Shown here piece by piece: positions 21,217-21,655 of a stretch of DNA of 21,655 nt. Below the pieces are notes generated by a model that saw nothing but the letters and a program-made list of their open reading frames with translations, had not been told where the DNA came from and did not search any database. The number at the start of each line of letters is the position of its first letter. Position 1 is the first letter of the stretch. Origin of the DNA: Thiocapsa sp. UBA6158. GTDB lineage: Bacteria; Pseudomonadota; Gammaproteobacteria; Chromatiales; Chromatiaceae. The translations under genes were made by a program, and so were the position numbers. The stretch covers positions 47,825-69,479 of the forward strand of contig NZ_DIUM01000138.1 of assembly GCF_002423035.1 (NCBI RefSeq), written 5' to 3'.

Positions 21217-21655
21217 CCCTTCATGGAGGAGAAGAACTCGTCGTTGGTCTTGGTCGCCTTGAGTTTGTCGTGCAGGAATTCCATCGCGGCGAGCTCGTCC
21301 ATCGGGTGCAGGATCTTGCGCAGGATCCACATCTTCTGCAATTCGGCGGGGTTCATCAGCAGCTCTTCGCGGCGTGTGCCGGAGCGGTTGATGTTGATGG
21401 CCGGGAAGATGCGCCGCTCGGCGATGCGGCGATCCATGTGGATCTCCATGTTGCCCGTACCCTTGAACTCTTCGTAGATGACGTCGTCCATGCGCGAGCC
21501 GGTGTCCACGAGCGCGGTCGCCAGGATGGTCAGGCTACCGCCTTCCTCGACGTTGCGCGCGGCACCGAAGAAGCGCTTGGGACGCTGCAGTGCGTTGGCG
21601 TCCACACCGCCGGTCAGGACCTTGCCGGAGGAGGGGACGACCGTGTTGTAGGCGC
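21213..21655 (-). CDS. rho: Transcription termination factor Rho, C-terminal part
   Basis: The gene enters from the right edge; about 146 residues are visible. They include the highly conserved YNTVVPSSGKVLTGGVDANA, RPKRFFGAARNVEEGGSLTI, ATALVDTGSRMDDVIYEEFK, GTGNMEIHMDRRIAERRIFP and INRSGTRREELL, which are the C-terminal motor region of Rho. Rho is a hexameric RNA helicase that ends transcription. The protein ends DEFFSSMKG, similar to other Rho tails. The stop codon lies in the terminal arm of a repeat element. There is no sign of damage in the visible part. Confidence 0.97.
   Translation of the reverse strand, partial: AYNTVVPSSGKVLTGGVDANALQRPKRFFGAARNVEEGGSLTILATALVDTGSRMDDVIYEEFKGTGNMEIHMDRRIAERRIFPAININRSGTRREELLMNPAELQKMWILRKILHPMDELAAMEFLHDKLKATKTNDEFFSSMKG

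Overview
This window is high-GC DNA read almost wall to wall as genes. Gene content and order point to a gammaproteobacterium, probably a purple sulfur bacterium or relative (Chromatiales). The LPS-export/sigma-54/PTS cluster, the mla cluster, murA-hisGDC and rho are all of proteobacterial type, HisG is the short form, and the regulatory PTS contains HprK. The lineage is inferred from gene content, not from a marker-gene match.

Minus-strand block, about 1-9126. Transcribed right to left: kdsD, kdsC, lptC, lptA, lptB, rpoN, hpf, ptsN, hprK, rapZ, a mannose-type EIIA, HPr and the start of a PTS enzyme I. KdsD/KdsC make Kdo and LptC/A/B export LPS. RpoN, HPF and EIIA-Ntr form the usual rpoN cluster. 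RapZ, HprK, EIIA, HPr and EI form a phosphorelay with no sugar permease in view. Many joints are 4-nt ATGA (once TTGA) stop/start overlaps.

Plus-strand block, about 9469-18627. A DUF72-like short protein precedes a tightly coupled mlaFEDCB set for retrograde phospholipid transport. murA, hisG, hisD, hisC and a Uma2-family protein follow. The small bolA/ibaG gene often found between mlaB and murA is absent; repeat DNA sits there instead.

Right end, about 18683-21655. A secreted DUF192 protein (-) and a secreted CIA30-domain protein (+) diverge from a gap filled by a repeat. An unrecognised 372-aa protein with two C-terminal membrane helices (-) overlaps the CIA30 gene tail to tail. The 3' end of rho (-) closes the window.

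The most unusual structure is a family of intergenic elements, each 84-88 bp between the outer TAAA and TTTA. They are bounded by inverted arms reading (T)TAAACCGCGTC and GACGCGGTTTA(A), with largely divergent interiors. Five full copies lie at about 6240, 13453, 19222, 21021 and 21127, with a likely degenerate sixth at about 13352. They sit hard against start and stop codons, fill almost the whole upstream regions of several genes, and in two places occur as tandem pairs separated by 21-23 bp of AT-rich DNA. I do not recognise this family.
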